NCBI RefSeq assembly: GCF_002368035.1
Contig: NZ_AP018222.1
Location: 5,219,508 to 5,283,507 of the forward strand
Reading direction: 5' to 3'
DNA: 64,000 nucleotides
Origin: Nostoc linckia NIES-25
Lineage (GTDB): Bacteria > Cyanobacteriota > Cyanobacteriia > Cyanobacteriales > Nostocaceae
Both the position numbers and the translations under genes were made by a program. Within the stretch, counting starts at the first letter, position 1. Every line of letters starts with the position of its first letter. The notes beneath the pieces were generated by a model. It saw only the letters and a program-made list of their open reading frames with translations. It searched no databases and was not told where the DNA came from. Positions 18,375 through 26,493 of the stretch are shown here, one piece after another.

Positions 18375-19169
18375 TTACTCGACTTCTTCACAGCGAATTA
18401 ACAGCATTTCCATCGCTTCTGCTAGAGAAATCAACTCTGTCCAAGACGAACCAGTGACTAAATTTTGGGCATGAGCTAATCGGTTTCGCAACTGTTCGGC
18501 AGACTTGAGAAAACGTTCGCCAAACCGCTTGGATTTGAGTCCCAGCTGTTCGAGAAGTTCTGGTTGATTTAAAACTAACTCTCGCTTATCGCAGAATTGC
18601 AGGTAATCTAACAAATCCGTAGCTTCGTTTCTTTCCTGGCTTTCTCGCCATAGCCGTCGAGCAACTTCTAACCGCTCTTTTTTCAGGACTTGTTGCCAAG
18701 AATCTTGAGGATAGTAAAGCCGCACCAACCGCAGAAGATTCATTTCTAGCAGCGTTACCAAGCCAAACAATAGCATTCGCGCGGGTGCTTTCTGCAAGTC
18801 CCCACAGGTAACGATTCCAGTCACTTGATTGCAGTCGAGAACAAACAATCGGGGAGTTTGTTGCAAAATGGGTAGTAACTTCATCAGTGGGGTGGAAATG
18901 GCAATTAATTCTTTGGGATGAAATACCCGTTGATAGTCGCTACATTTGCCATTACCTTGAATCAAACTAGAGCGTTCTACATAACCGCTAATAGTATCCC
19001 CGGTTTCAACACCGATGACATCAAAATTTTGTCCCTCCATCCAATGCAGCACTTGTGTCACCTCTGCATCAGCTGGCATGGCTTTGAGGGGTTCTGCGAC
19101 GTATTCGATGGTGATATTGTTTTCAAACAAACTCCGCAGGTCTTGAGAACGCGATTTGAGGTGTTTCAT
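18375..19169 (-). CDS. CBS-domain protein with HEPN-like C-terminal domain
   Basis: A 264-aa protein. Residues about 20-140 form a CBS pair (VAEPLKAMPADAEVTQVLHW and LIAISTPLMKLLPIL, with GIVTCGDL), the usual adenine-nucleotide-sensing module. Residues about 140-264 are helical and carry RNRLAH near residue 228, which fits the R(x4-6)H signature of HEPN RNases or nucleotide transferases. I infer a nucleotide-gated RNase- or modification-type protein; a structural, non-catalytic HEPN role is equally possible. No antitoxin nucleotidyltransferase (MNT) partner is next to it. ATG 19169 is chosen over the GTG immediately before it; AAGGTG precedes it. Confidence 0.7.
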   Translation of the reverse strand: MKHLKSRSQDLRSLFENNITIEYVAEPLKAMPADAEVTQVLHWMEGQNFDVIGVETGDTISGYVERSSLIQGNGKCSDYQRVFHPKELIAISTPLMKLLPILQQTPRLFVLDCNQVTGIVTCGDLQKAPARMLLFGLVTLLEMNLLRLVRLYYPQDSWQQVLKKERLEVARRLWRESQERNEATDLLDYLQFCDKRELVLNQPELLEQLGLKSKRFGERFLKSAEQLRNRLAHAQNLVTGSSWTELISLAEAMEMLLIRCEEVE

Positions 19170-19646
19170 CACCTTTTTGTGAACTCACATGAAATAATCC
19201 TATGGTACTCGCGCGTAGGCGTAGCCCGTCGTAGACATCACTCGCCGAATTTTCTGCTACATTAATCCTGCAACCGCCAAAAAGCTAAGAAAAGACAAGG
19301 TATCAAGCCCTAAAATCGGGGTGGGATTTCACGTTGATAGTTGACGGTTAACAGTTAACAGTTAACAGCGTCGGACGTTGACATTGGCTAACACGCAGAC
19401 CAGTTAATAAGCATCATCTTTTACCATTTTTGTTGGTATGTGTGTAATTATGGTTATCGATTATCAAGTAACAAATTATTTTGGATCTACAAAAAATAAA
19501 TATCTATATAGTTAAATGTATGAGATTATTTGATGAATTTTCCTGCAAAATGGAGAAATTAGTTAGAAAAAAATGTTATTACTCAAACGATACATCGAAT
19601 TGATACTTGGTAGAATCGTAACAAGGTAACCAAAATTGATAATATT
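19170..19646. other. Intergenic region between divergent genes
   Basis: Holds a dispersed repeat of the GGCGTAGCCCGTCGTAGACATC type at about 19213-19240 and GTTAACAGTTAACAG tandem units at about 19336-19366. The AT-rich part 19430-19640 should contain the promoter of the RHH/TOBE gene. Confidence 0.5.
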
Positions 19647-20090
19647 ATGCCAAGAAAAGAACAAGGATGGGTCACATTTCAAACCTCTGAAGAGGAGCGG
19701 AAGATTTTAGAAGAATTCTGCGAACAGTCCCAACGTACTAAGACTGAAATTTTGCGCGAACTAGTGCGTAGTCTGAATCAGCACTCTTCACCACCAATAT
19801 CAGTACCAAGCAAGCTGGAAGAAGAAGAATATATTTACACTCCAAAGCCTGAGTTAGAAAGTAACATTCCTAGAAAACCATTAAAAGTTAGCTCTCGCAA
19901 TATTCTTAAAGGTGTCGTTAAACGAGTAGTTTATGGAGCAGTTAATAGTGAAGTAACTATCGAAATTATCCATAAAGTAGAATTAACCTCGATTATTACT
20001 AGAGCTTCTGCTGAAGAGTTAGAACTAGCTGTAGGAAAAGAAGCTTATGCAGTTATTAAATCTAATGATATAGTTATTGCCAGAGAATAG
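19647..20090 (+). CDS. Ribbon-helix-helix/TOBE fusion, possible molybdate-responsive regulator
   Basis: A 147-aa protein. Residues 1-50 resemble a ribbon-helix-helix DNA-binding domain (WVTFQTSEEERKILEEFCEQ, then RTKTEILRELVRSL). A charged linker follows, then a C-terminal TOBE (Mop) domain from about residue 82, SSRNILKGVVKRVVYGAVNS to the end. Mop domains bind molybdate or tungstate. A fusion with an RHH domain suggests a metal-oxyanion-sensing repressor, analogous in logic to ModE but with a different DNA-binding fold. No mod genes are adjacent. Confidence 0.75.
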   Translation: MPRKEQGWVTFQTSEEERKILEEFCEQSQRTKTEILRELVRSLNQHSSPPISVPSKLEEEEYIYTPKPELESNIPRKPLKVSSRNILKGVVKRVVYGAVNSEVTIEIIHKVELTSIITRASAEELELAVGKEAYAVIKSNDIVIARE

Positions 20091-20618
20091 AAAAATTTTG
20101 ATTCAGAGCATAATTATGTTAGTAAGATAAATTTCCCTGACTAACATTTTTGATTCTGAACATCTGTAAGATAAAGTGAGTATTTATAGCGATGCGATCG
20201 CAGATATCAAAAATGACACTCTGACGCTGTGAGTCGATAATTTGTCTGCGTTAGAGTGTTCTCCACTCTTTGCTGACTCTGAGTACGGTAAACCGTATTT
20301 GCTCTTAGTTCCCAAAGATTAATTTAATTGTTAAGTTTAATTACATAAATTAAAAATCGCAGCCAAGCTTGCTGAAGGGAGAATTGATTACTTTTGAGGA
20401 TGAAGACAACATGAAGGACTTGGCGTAAGCCTAGTTTATCTTAGATATCGCCTTTGAGCGCATACCCCATTGCACGCTGGATTTAGGTCAGATAACAGCC
20501 GTCAAAAATGTGATGGTTTTGGCAAACTGCTTTGCGTGTAGGTATTTTTAACTAGCCTTTTGTGAAGTTTCTCAAATTCCATCAAAAATAAATTTATTTA
20601 ATATTGCTTAACATTGCG
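20091..20618. other. Intergenic region with a 12-bp-arm hairpin
   Basis: About 530 bp without a gene. Arms ACACTCTGACGC (20216-20227) and GCGTTAGAGTGT (20248-20259) pair with one G-T wobble around a 20-nt loop. A HIP1-type GCGATCG lies just upstream at about 20195. The rest has no recognisable structure. Confidence 0.5.
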
Positions 20619-20834
20619 ATGACAGCCACAAATCAATTAGTGAATTTTTTAGAAAAAGAGTTGGCTATTTCTGGGAAAGCAATTTCCCTCGCCTTGCGAC
20701 ATTGCGAACAGACTCCCAATTTCCTAGCAATGACCCTCTGGCAATATGGACTGATAACCCTAGACCAGTTAGCCCAAATTTTTGATTGGTTAGAGGAGGG
20801 TGGAGAGACAAATCAATTCAAAATTCAAAATTAA
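20619..20834 (+). CDS. DUF2949 family protein
   Basis: A 71-aa soluble protein resembling the cyanobacterial DUF2949 family (LVNFLEKELAISGKAISLAL, then LWQYGLITLDQLAQIFDWLE). The function is unknown. ATG 20619 is preferred over a TTG at 20604. The C-terminal tail ETNQFKIQN is encoded by the dispersed AATTCAAAATTC repeat, so the last residues are probably repeat-derived. It lies 90 bp upstream of ftsH with heptamer repeats between. Confidence 0.75.
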   Translation: MTATNQLVNFLEKELAISGKAISLALRHCEQTPNFLAMTLWQYGLITLDQLAQIFDWLEEGGETNQFKIQN

Positions 20835-20854
20835 AGAACTTCTGCCTCCTCTTT

Positions 20855-20907
20855 CCAATGACCAATGACCAATGACTAATGACTAATGACCAATGACCAA
20901 TGACTAA
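20855..20907. repeat. Heptamer short tandem repeat (CCAATGA/CTAATGA)
   Basis: Seven tandem 7-bp units, typical of the short tandemly repeated repetitive sequences of filamentous cyanobacteria. It ends 17 bp upstream of the ftsH ATG and so shapes its translation-initiation region. Confidence 0.85.
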
Positions 20908-20924
20908 AAGGATTGATAACACTT

Positions 20925-22790
20925 ATGTCAATTAAAAAAGAACAGCCTAAGCCACCCCGTTCTAGAATTATTGCCAATGTATTGTTAGGAGTATCAGGGT
21001 TATTCCTGCTTTTAAATTTGTTTTTGCCTGGTTTGTTTGGTTCTCGCCCTGCTGGCGTTCCCTATAGCTTATTTATTCATCAAGTACAGGAAGGGGAAGT
21101 CAGCCGCGCTTCGGTTGGTCAAAACCAGATTCTTTACGAATTAAAAACAGAGAATGGCGAACCAGGGCAAGTGTTTGCAACTACACCAATCTTTGATTTG
21201 GAATTGCCCAAACTCCTAGAACAAAAAGGAGTTGAGTTCGCGGCTGCACCTCCACCGAAAAATACTTGGTTTACAACCCTTTTGAGTTGGGTCGTACCAC
21301 CACTGATTTTTATTGGCATCTGGCAATTCTTTGTTTCCCGTGGTGCTGGTGGTTCTCAAGGTGTTCTCTCTATCGGTAAGAGTAAAGCTAAGGTTTACGT
21401 TGAAGGTGAATCTGCTAAAATTACCTTCCAAGATGTGGCTGGGGTAGAAGAAGCGAAAACTGAGTTAGTGGAAATTGTAGATTTTCTCAAGACTCCGGCA
21501 CGTTTTACGCAAATTGGTGCGAGGATTCCCAAAGGTGTACTGTTGGTTGGCCCTCCGGGTACTGGTAAGACACTTTTAGCCAAAGCTGTCGCCGGGGAAG
21601 CAGGAGTTCCATTCTTCAGTATCTCTGGTTCCGAGTTTGTGGAACTGTTTGTGGGTGTGGGTTCTTCCAGGGTGCGAGATTTATTTGAACAGGCGAAGAA
21701 ACAAGCTCCTTGTATTGTATTTATTGATGAATTGGATGCCATTGGTAAGTCTCGTAGCAGTAACGGTTTCTACGGTGGGAACGATGAACGCGAACAAACC
21801 CTCAATCAATTACTGACTGAGATGGATGGGTTTGCGGCTGGGGATGCAACTGTAATTGTGCTTGCAGCTACCAACCGTCCCGAAAGCTTAGACCCTGCAT
21901 TGCTGCGTCCGGGTCGCTTTGACCGTCAAGTTTTGGTAGACCGTCCTGATTTATCTGGTCGTGAAGCAATTCTGAAAATTCACGCTCAAAAGGTGAAATT
22001 AGGAGATGATGTAGATCTTAGAGCGATCGCCACTCGTACTCCTGGTTTTGCTGGTGCAGATTTGGCAAACTTGGTAAATGAAGCTGCATTATTAGCAGCC
22101 CGCAATCAACGCCAAACGGTTGCTCAAGAAGACTTTGCGGAAGCAATCGAGCGGGTAGTCGCCGGTTTAGAAAAGAAGAGTCGTGTATTGAGCGATACCG
22201 AGAAAAAGATTGTTGCCTACCATGAAGTCGGTCACGCAATGGTCGGGGCGCTAACCACAGGAAACGGTCGTGTAGAAAAGATTTCCATTATTCCCCGTGG
22301 GATGGCTGCTTTAGGCTACACCTTGCAATTACCCACCGAAGACCGCTTTTTGATGAATGAAGGAGAATTGCGCGGTCAAATTGCAACCCTGTTAGGAGGG
22401 CGTTCTGCCGAAGAGGTTGTGTTTGGCAGTATTACAACAGGTGCATCCAACGATTTGCAACGAGCAACAGACTTGGCAGAACGAATGGTGACTACCTATG
22501 GTATGAGTAAAGTCTTAGGGCCGCTCGCTTACCAACAAGGACAACAAGCAATGTTCTTGGGCAATGGTGCTCCTAATCCCCGACGGGCGGTGAGTGAAGA
22601 TACAGCCAAAGCCATTGATAGCGAGGTCAAGGAAATCGTGGAAACTGCCCACGAACAAGCGCTACAGATTCTTAAGGATAATCGAGATTTGCTAGAAGCG
22701 ATCGCAACTCAACTTTTGGAAACAGAAGTTATTGAGGGAGAAAAACTGCATAATCTCTTGAGTCAAGTAAAACCTGTAACTGCTTTTTAA
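20925..22790 (+). CDS. ftsH: ATP-dependent zinc metalloprotease FtsH
   Basis: A 621-aa membrane AAA protease. It has two transmembrane segments (about residues 14-38 and 115-135), Walker A GPPGTGKT at 209-216, Walker B IVFIDELDAIG, the second region of homology ATNRPESLDPALLRPGRFDR, and the zinc site HEVGH at 433-437. It degrades damaged membrane proteins; in cyanobacteria some paralogs turn over photosystem II D1, but which paralog this is cannot be told here. The ATG at 20925 is chosen; the TTG at 20913 is unlikely. The next gene is convergent. Confidence 0.97.
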   Translation: MSIKKEQPKPPRSRIIANVLLGVSGLFLLLNLFLPGLFGSRPAGVPYSLFIHQVQEGEVSRASVGQNQILYELKTENGEPGQVFATTPIFDLELPKLLEQKGVEFAAAPPPKNTWFTTLLSWVVPPLIFIGIWQFFVSRGAGGSQGVLSIGKSKAKVYVEGESAKITFQDVAGVEEAKTELVEIVDFLKTPARFTQIGARIPKGVLLVGPPGTGKTLLAKAVAGEAGVPFFSISGSEFVELFVGVGSSRVRDLFEQAKKQAPCIVFIDELDAIGKSRSSNGFYGGNDEREQTLNQLLTEMDGFAAGDATVIVLAATNRPESLDPALLRPGRFDRQVLVDRPDLSGREAILKIHAQKVKLGDDVDLRAIATRTPGFAGADLANLVNEAALLAARNQRQTVAQEDFAEAIERVVAGLEKKSRVLSDTEKKIVAYHEVGHAMVGALTTGNGRVEKISIIPRGMAALGYTLQLPTEDRFLMNEGELRGQIATLLGGRSAEEVVFGSITTGASNDLQRATDLAERMVTTYGMSKVLGPLAYQQGQQAMFLGNGAPNPRRAVSEDTAKAIDSEVKEIVETAHEQALQILKDNRDLLEAIATQLLETEVIEGEKLHNLLSQVKPVTAF

Positions 22791-22852
22791 ACGCAGAGTA
22801 ACGCTAAGGAAAGCGCAAAGGTACGCAGAGAATAGCTTTGCGTACCTTTGCG

Positions 22853-24052
22853 TTAAATCTCTGCGTTACTTGGCGTTTGATAAATGCCACTCACCCCAAT
22901 GCAAACACCAGCGAGGAAGAATGCGAATGCGCCCGCAGCTGCGCCTATAAAAGGTGTTATGGTTTGCGGTTGGGGAAATATGACGCCAAATAAACTCATG
23001 GCCGCAGCAAACCCACCAAAATAAGTACCAATTCCTAATCCCGCCCATCTTTGGGGTACTAGTCCTAAAGCAAAGGGAACTGCGCCATTGACAATTAAAC
23101 TAAAGCCAGCAATGATTAGCGCAATGATGGGAATTTGTACGCCGATAAATGCCATCATGAGTAACGCCGGAATAATTGCACAAATACCACAAAGCATTGC
23201 TTGACGATTGCCAATTTTGACAGCGAATATCCCAGCTGGTATGTTCGCCAAAGCGATCGCAATTCCAATCCACACCATTTGCATATCGATATTATCAGTA
23301 TTAAGTTGGGCTTTGAGGACTTTGCCCAAAACATCCATCAAAAATCGGATACCCCACGCTACACTAAAACCAGTTCCTAAAATCAAAGCTAATTTTTGTA
23401 AAGGGAACTTTACTATTTGTGCATTGTGTCTATCTACTGGTGTTTCTGGCAGATTAACTAACCGCAACACGGTCCCCGCACCCAACAACACAAAAGAACC
23501 AATTGCAAAGGTCAAAACTGGCCCTAAACTGAGAATATACTTGTTGGCGATCGGTCTAAAAGCGCCAATAAATCCTCCTACCAAAGTTACAACACTGGCA
23601 GCCAATGGTAATTCGGCTGGTGTAGAATACATTCCCAACAGGCATATAGCTGGAGAGCGAAATACTGTCATTGCTAATGCCCAGGCTAGCAGAGTTATGG
23701 GCAAGAGCGATCGCAATATCATAGTAGGCGGGATCGAGCTGACGACACACGGTATGGCAATAAATAAAGCTGATGCCAGAATTACACCTACAGAAATGAA
23801 GGGAAACCGAGTTCCTACCCAGCGCCTAGTTTGGTCTGAAAGTCCCCCCATCAAAGGTTCCAATACCGCAGCCAAGGCATTTTCCACCAATAATAAACCA
23901 ACAGCGAATGAGGCAGGAAAACCAAACTGGGTCAAAAGTTGGGGCAAGTATATATTATAAATTAACCAAGTCAGGGTAATTGCCCCCTGCACCGCTGCCA
24001 ATACCAAAACTTGCACCCATAAGATATTGAAAGAAGATTTTGAGGTAGTCAT
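22853..24052 (-). CDS. MFS transporter
   Basis: A 399-aa protein with about 11-12 hydrophobic segments. The loop after the second or third segment has GGLSDQTRRWVGTRFPFI, the MFS signature region with a disulfide-free RR pair. It starts MTTSKSSFNILWVQ at 24052; an upstream in-frame ATG lies in low-complexity repeat and is not used. It is a cytoplasmic-membrane carrier; the substrate is unknown. Related proteins are often annotated as sugar or generic MFS carriers. It lies 159 bp downstream of the MoeB gene with a repeat between, so co-transcription is uncertain. Confidence 0.85.
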   Translation of the reverse strand: MTTSKSSFNILWVQVLVLAAVQGAITLTWLIYNIYLPQLLTQFGFPASFAVGLLLVENALAAVLEPLMGGLSDQTRRWVGTRFPFISVGVILASALFIAIPCVVSSIPPTMILRSLLPITLLAWALAMTVFRSPAICLLGMYSTPAELPLAASVVTLVGGFIGAFRPIANKYILSLGPVLTFAIGSFVLLGAGTVLRLVNLPETPVDRHNAQIVKFPLQKLALILGTGFSVAWGIRFLMDVLGKVLKAQLNTDNIDMQMVWIGIAIALANIPAGIFAVKIGNRQAMLCGICAIIPALLMMAFIGVQIPIIALIIAGFSLIVNGAVPFALGLVPQRWAGLGIGTYFGGFAAAMSLFGVIFPQPQTITPFIGAAAGAFAFFLAGVCIGVSGIYQTPSNAEI

Positions 24053-24059
24053 AAGCACA

Positions 24060-24211
24060 GGTATGGGGAATGGGGAATGGGGCATGGGGCATGGGGAAAG
24101 GGGAAAGGGGTAAGGGGAAAAAGGGAAAGATTAAATTTATTCCTTTTCCCTTTAACCTTTAACCTTTTCCCCATCCCCTTATCTCCCCATCCCCTTATCT
24201 CCCCATCTCCT
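24060..24211. repeat. Purine/pyrimidine low-complexity repeat
   Basis: GGGGAAAGGGG-type units run into CCCTTTAACC and CCCCATCTC units. The halves are near inverted complements around an AAAGATTAAATTTATTCC centre that occurs identically in the repeat at 62400-62580. It may form a long hairpin between the MoeB and MFS genes. Confidence 0.75.
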
Positions 24212-25384
24212 TTAATACTCCGGAACCGAGGGATCGATTTCCCGACTCCAAGCGGTAATTCCGCCTTTGACATTCGTCCCAACGATCCCGGCTTCTTTGA
24301 GGATAGCGAGAGCTTTTGCCGATCGCCCGCCCATCTTACAATGAGCAATCAAATGGTGACCGTTTAATATTTCCTTCACCTTGGCAACGCCATCACCGTT
24401 TTCAATTTCTGGTAAGGGCACCAAAACTGAACCAGGAATCTTCGCAATCTCGTATTCATTGGGGTTGCGGACATCCAGTAGTACAAAATCCTTCGCACCA
24501 CTATCTAGCAATTCCTTCAAATCTGTAACGGTCATTTCTTGAGTTTCCATCTGCTGTTTTGCCTCCTCTGCCTTGGCTTGTGGAATTCCGCAGAATTGTT
24601 CGTAGTCTATCAGTTTTTCAATAACTGGGCGAATGGGGTTAGGACGCAGTTTTAACTCCCGGAATTTCATGTCTAAGGCGTTGTATAGCAGTAAGCGTCC
24701 GCTCAAGGTATTACCTTGTCCGATAATAATTTTGACAGTTTCCGTTGCTTGGATAACACCAATAATTCCTGGCAAAATTCCCAACACCCCACCTTCTGCA
24801 CAAGAGGGAACCATTCCTGGTGGTGGTGGTTCTGGGTAAAGGTCGCGATAATTCGGCCCGCCTTCGTAATTAAAGACAGTGGCTTGTCCTTCAAAGCGGA
24901 AAATGGAACCGTAGACGTTGGGTTTGTTTAACAATACGCAAGCGTCGTTAACTAAATATCTCGTGGGGAAGTTATCGGTGCCATCCACCACAATATCGTA
25001 AGGTTGAAAAATTTCGAGCGCATTTTCGGAACTCAGGCGAGTTTCGTAGAGATCCACCTGACAATAGGGGTTAATCTCGTGAATGCGGTTTTTTGCGGAT
25101 TCAATCTTGGGTTTACCCACCCACGATGTACCGTGGATGACTTGACGTTGCAAATTGGAAGTATCAATAATATCGAAATCCACGATCCCAATGCGTCCAA
25201 TACCTGCGGCGGCTAGGTATAAAAGTAGTGGCGAACCTAGTCCACCCGTACCGATACAAAGTACGCTAGCAGCTTTCAGGCGCTTTTGTCCTTCTAACCC
25301 TACTTCCGGCAAAATCAAGTGTCGGGAGTAGCGTTCGTAATCATCTTTGGTCAACTGGATTTCATCCAGATTCGGATTTAACAT
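24212..25384 (-). CDS. moeB: Molybdopterin-synthase adenylyltransferase MoeB with rhodanese domain
   Basis: A 390-aa E1-like enzyme. The N-terminal ThiF/MoeB domain has the ATP-binding GTGGLGSP motif, DGTDNFPTRY and VPSCAEGGVLG. The C-terminal rhodanese domain has the active-site cysteine in HCKMGGRSAKAL. Such fusions adenylate a ubiquitin-like sulfur carrier (MoaD or ThiS type) and transfer sulfur to it. The start at 25384 (MLNPNLDEIQL) matches the family. It sits 71 bp downstream of an M67 peptidase gene on the same strand, which is a recurrent pairing in sulfur-carrier activation. Confidence 0.92.
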   Translation of the reverse strand: MLNPNLDEIQLTKDDYERYSRHLILPEVGLEGQKRLKAASVLCIGTGGLGSPLLLYLAAAGIGRIGIVDFDIIDTSNLQRQVIHGTSWVGKPKIESAKNRIHEINPYCQVDLYETRLSSENALEIFQPYDIVVDGTDNFPTRYLVNDACVLLNKPNVYGSIFRFEGQATVFNYEGGPNYRDLYPEPPPPGMVPSCAEGGVLGILPGIIGVIQATETVKIIIGQGNTLSGRLLLYNALDMKFRELKLRPNPIRPVIEKLIDYEQFCGIPQAKAEEAKQQMETQEMTVTDLKELLDSGAKDFVLLDVRNPNEYEIAKIPGSVLVPLPEIENGDGVAKVKEILNGHHLIAHCKMGGRSAKALAILKEAGIVGTNVKGGITAWSREIDPSVPEY

Positions 25385-25455
25385 AGCAGTTGTCTTGTGC
25401 AAGAGCGGGAATATTAATCCTATCGAAAAATGATATCTGTCTTGAAATTAAGCCG

Positions 25456-25914
25456 TTAAGTTATATTTTCAATGGCCTCTGCTTGGAACTGATGAGTATC
25501 ATCAAGGCTCCAGCTTCGCAGATCTGCGGCTTTACCGTTTTGGACGGAAACTATTATATACGAGTATCCTTGCCAAGCGTACACGCGATCGCATTCTGAA
25601 GGTATGGCGGGGTTATCCGGGTGCGAGTGAAAAATGCCGATAATACTCAACGAGCGATCGCGTGCTTGTTTTTGTGCTTGTAACATAACTTCAGGTGCGA
25701 TCGCATATTGCCGCTTTTTACTTTCTACTGTGCGATCGCCTGAAAATTCAGCACCTGCTTCTGTATTCCAGGCATTTTCTGTTGGCATTACTTCTACTGT
25801 CGTTTTGCCTTCACTACCCAGATAACCGAAAATTATACCACAGCATTCCTCTGGGTACATATTTTCGGCATGGGTGCGAATTGTTTCTAAGTGTTCTGGG
25901 TTAAATTCGATCAT
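25456..25914 (-). CDS. M67 family (JAMM/Mov34) metallopeptidase
   Basis: A 152-aa JAB1/MPN domain. The JAMM zinc signature is complete: a glutamate in PEECCGIIFG, then HSHP, and SECD about seven residues further (IFHSHPDNPAIPSECD). Bacterial members remove C-terminal extensions from ubiquitin-like sulfur-carrier proteins, exposing the Gly-Gly end used by the adjacent MoeB-type enzyme. The start is MIEFNPEHL at 25914; upstream in-frame codons add a segment not expected in the family. A decayed copy of its 5' end lies at 28770-28829. Confidence 0.9.
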   Translation of the reverse strand: MIEFNPEHLETIRTHAENMYPEECCGIIFGYLGSEGKTTVEVMPTENAWNTEAGAEFSGDRTVESKKRQYAIAPEVMLQAQKQARDRSLSIIGIFHSHPDNPAIPSECDRVYAWQGYSYIIVSVQNGKAADLRSWSLDDTHQFQAEAIENIT

Positions 25915-26005
25915 GTCTGCGTTTTTAATTTTGCAATCTCTAGCGATTGTTGTTTCGATACAATATTTCACAACCTAATGAAAATATTACATTTTTATTA
26001 AAAAA

Positions 26006-26160
26006 TAGACATCCCAGTAAATATTTCGGTATTTACTTAATTATCGGGTTATTTAAATGTTTTCTATTTTCAGGCTAGATGTTCGGGCGATCGATTGCAC
26101 AACCAGGGCATGAAAATATTTGTTTCCCAGTCCGCTTTAGATAGTTCGAGATACTTTGAT
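26006..26160 (+). promoter_or_regulatory. Conserved RTX distal leader block (gene 1)
   Basis: A non-coding block with AGTAAATATTTCGGTATTTA followed by TTATTTAAATGTTTTCTATT. Versions of the same block lie about 29478-29560, 29942-30040, 33066-33130, 38948-39055 and 41555-41615, always upstream of an RTX gene. A second shared element (TTTAGATAGTT ... TTTGATAA ... ACTTACAA) follows at about 26140-26180. It is probably a shared promoter or 5' untranslated element. Confidence 0.55.
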
Positions 26161-26493
26161 AAATACTACTTACAAGTTGCTTACAGCCAATCTTGTCCAA
26201 AATAAAATCTGCCGAAAGCGTTAGCTTTTAACAAACTGTTTGGGTTTTCAAATATTATTAACCCGATTATTGACAACTCAAATTATACGAGGTTCGGTTG
26301 AATGCTTAATAACCAGGGCTGACGCACACAAAAGTCTGTAGCAAGATACCGCAGGTGCGACGGCTACCGTTCGTTTGGGAACGCCAAATGCGAACAGAAC
26401 TTCCGAGGACGGACAGATGCGGAGAACTTTGAATTATAGGTGATTTTCTGAACTTGATATTACTCTAAAAATCCTTTTAGGAAGGTAAAAGTT

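Noticed and set aside
23208..23960. 250-aa plus-strand ORF opposite the MFS gene
   Set aside because: Composition is that of an antisense shadow; the minus-strand MFS protein has clear membrane segments and motifs.
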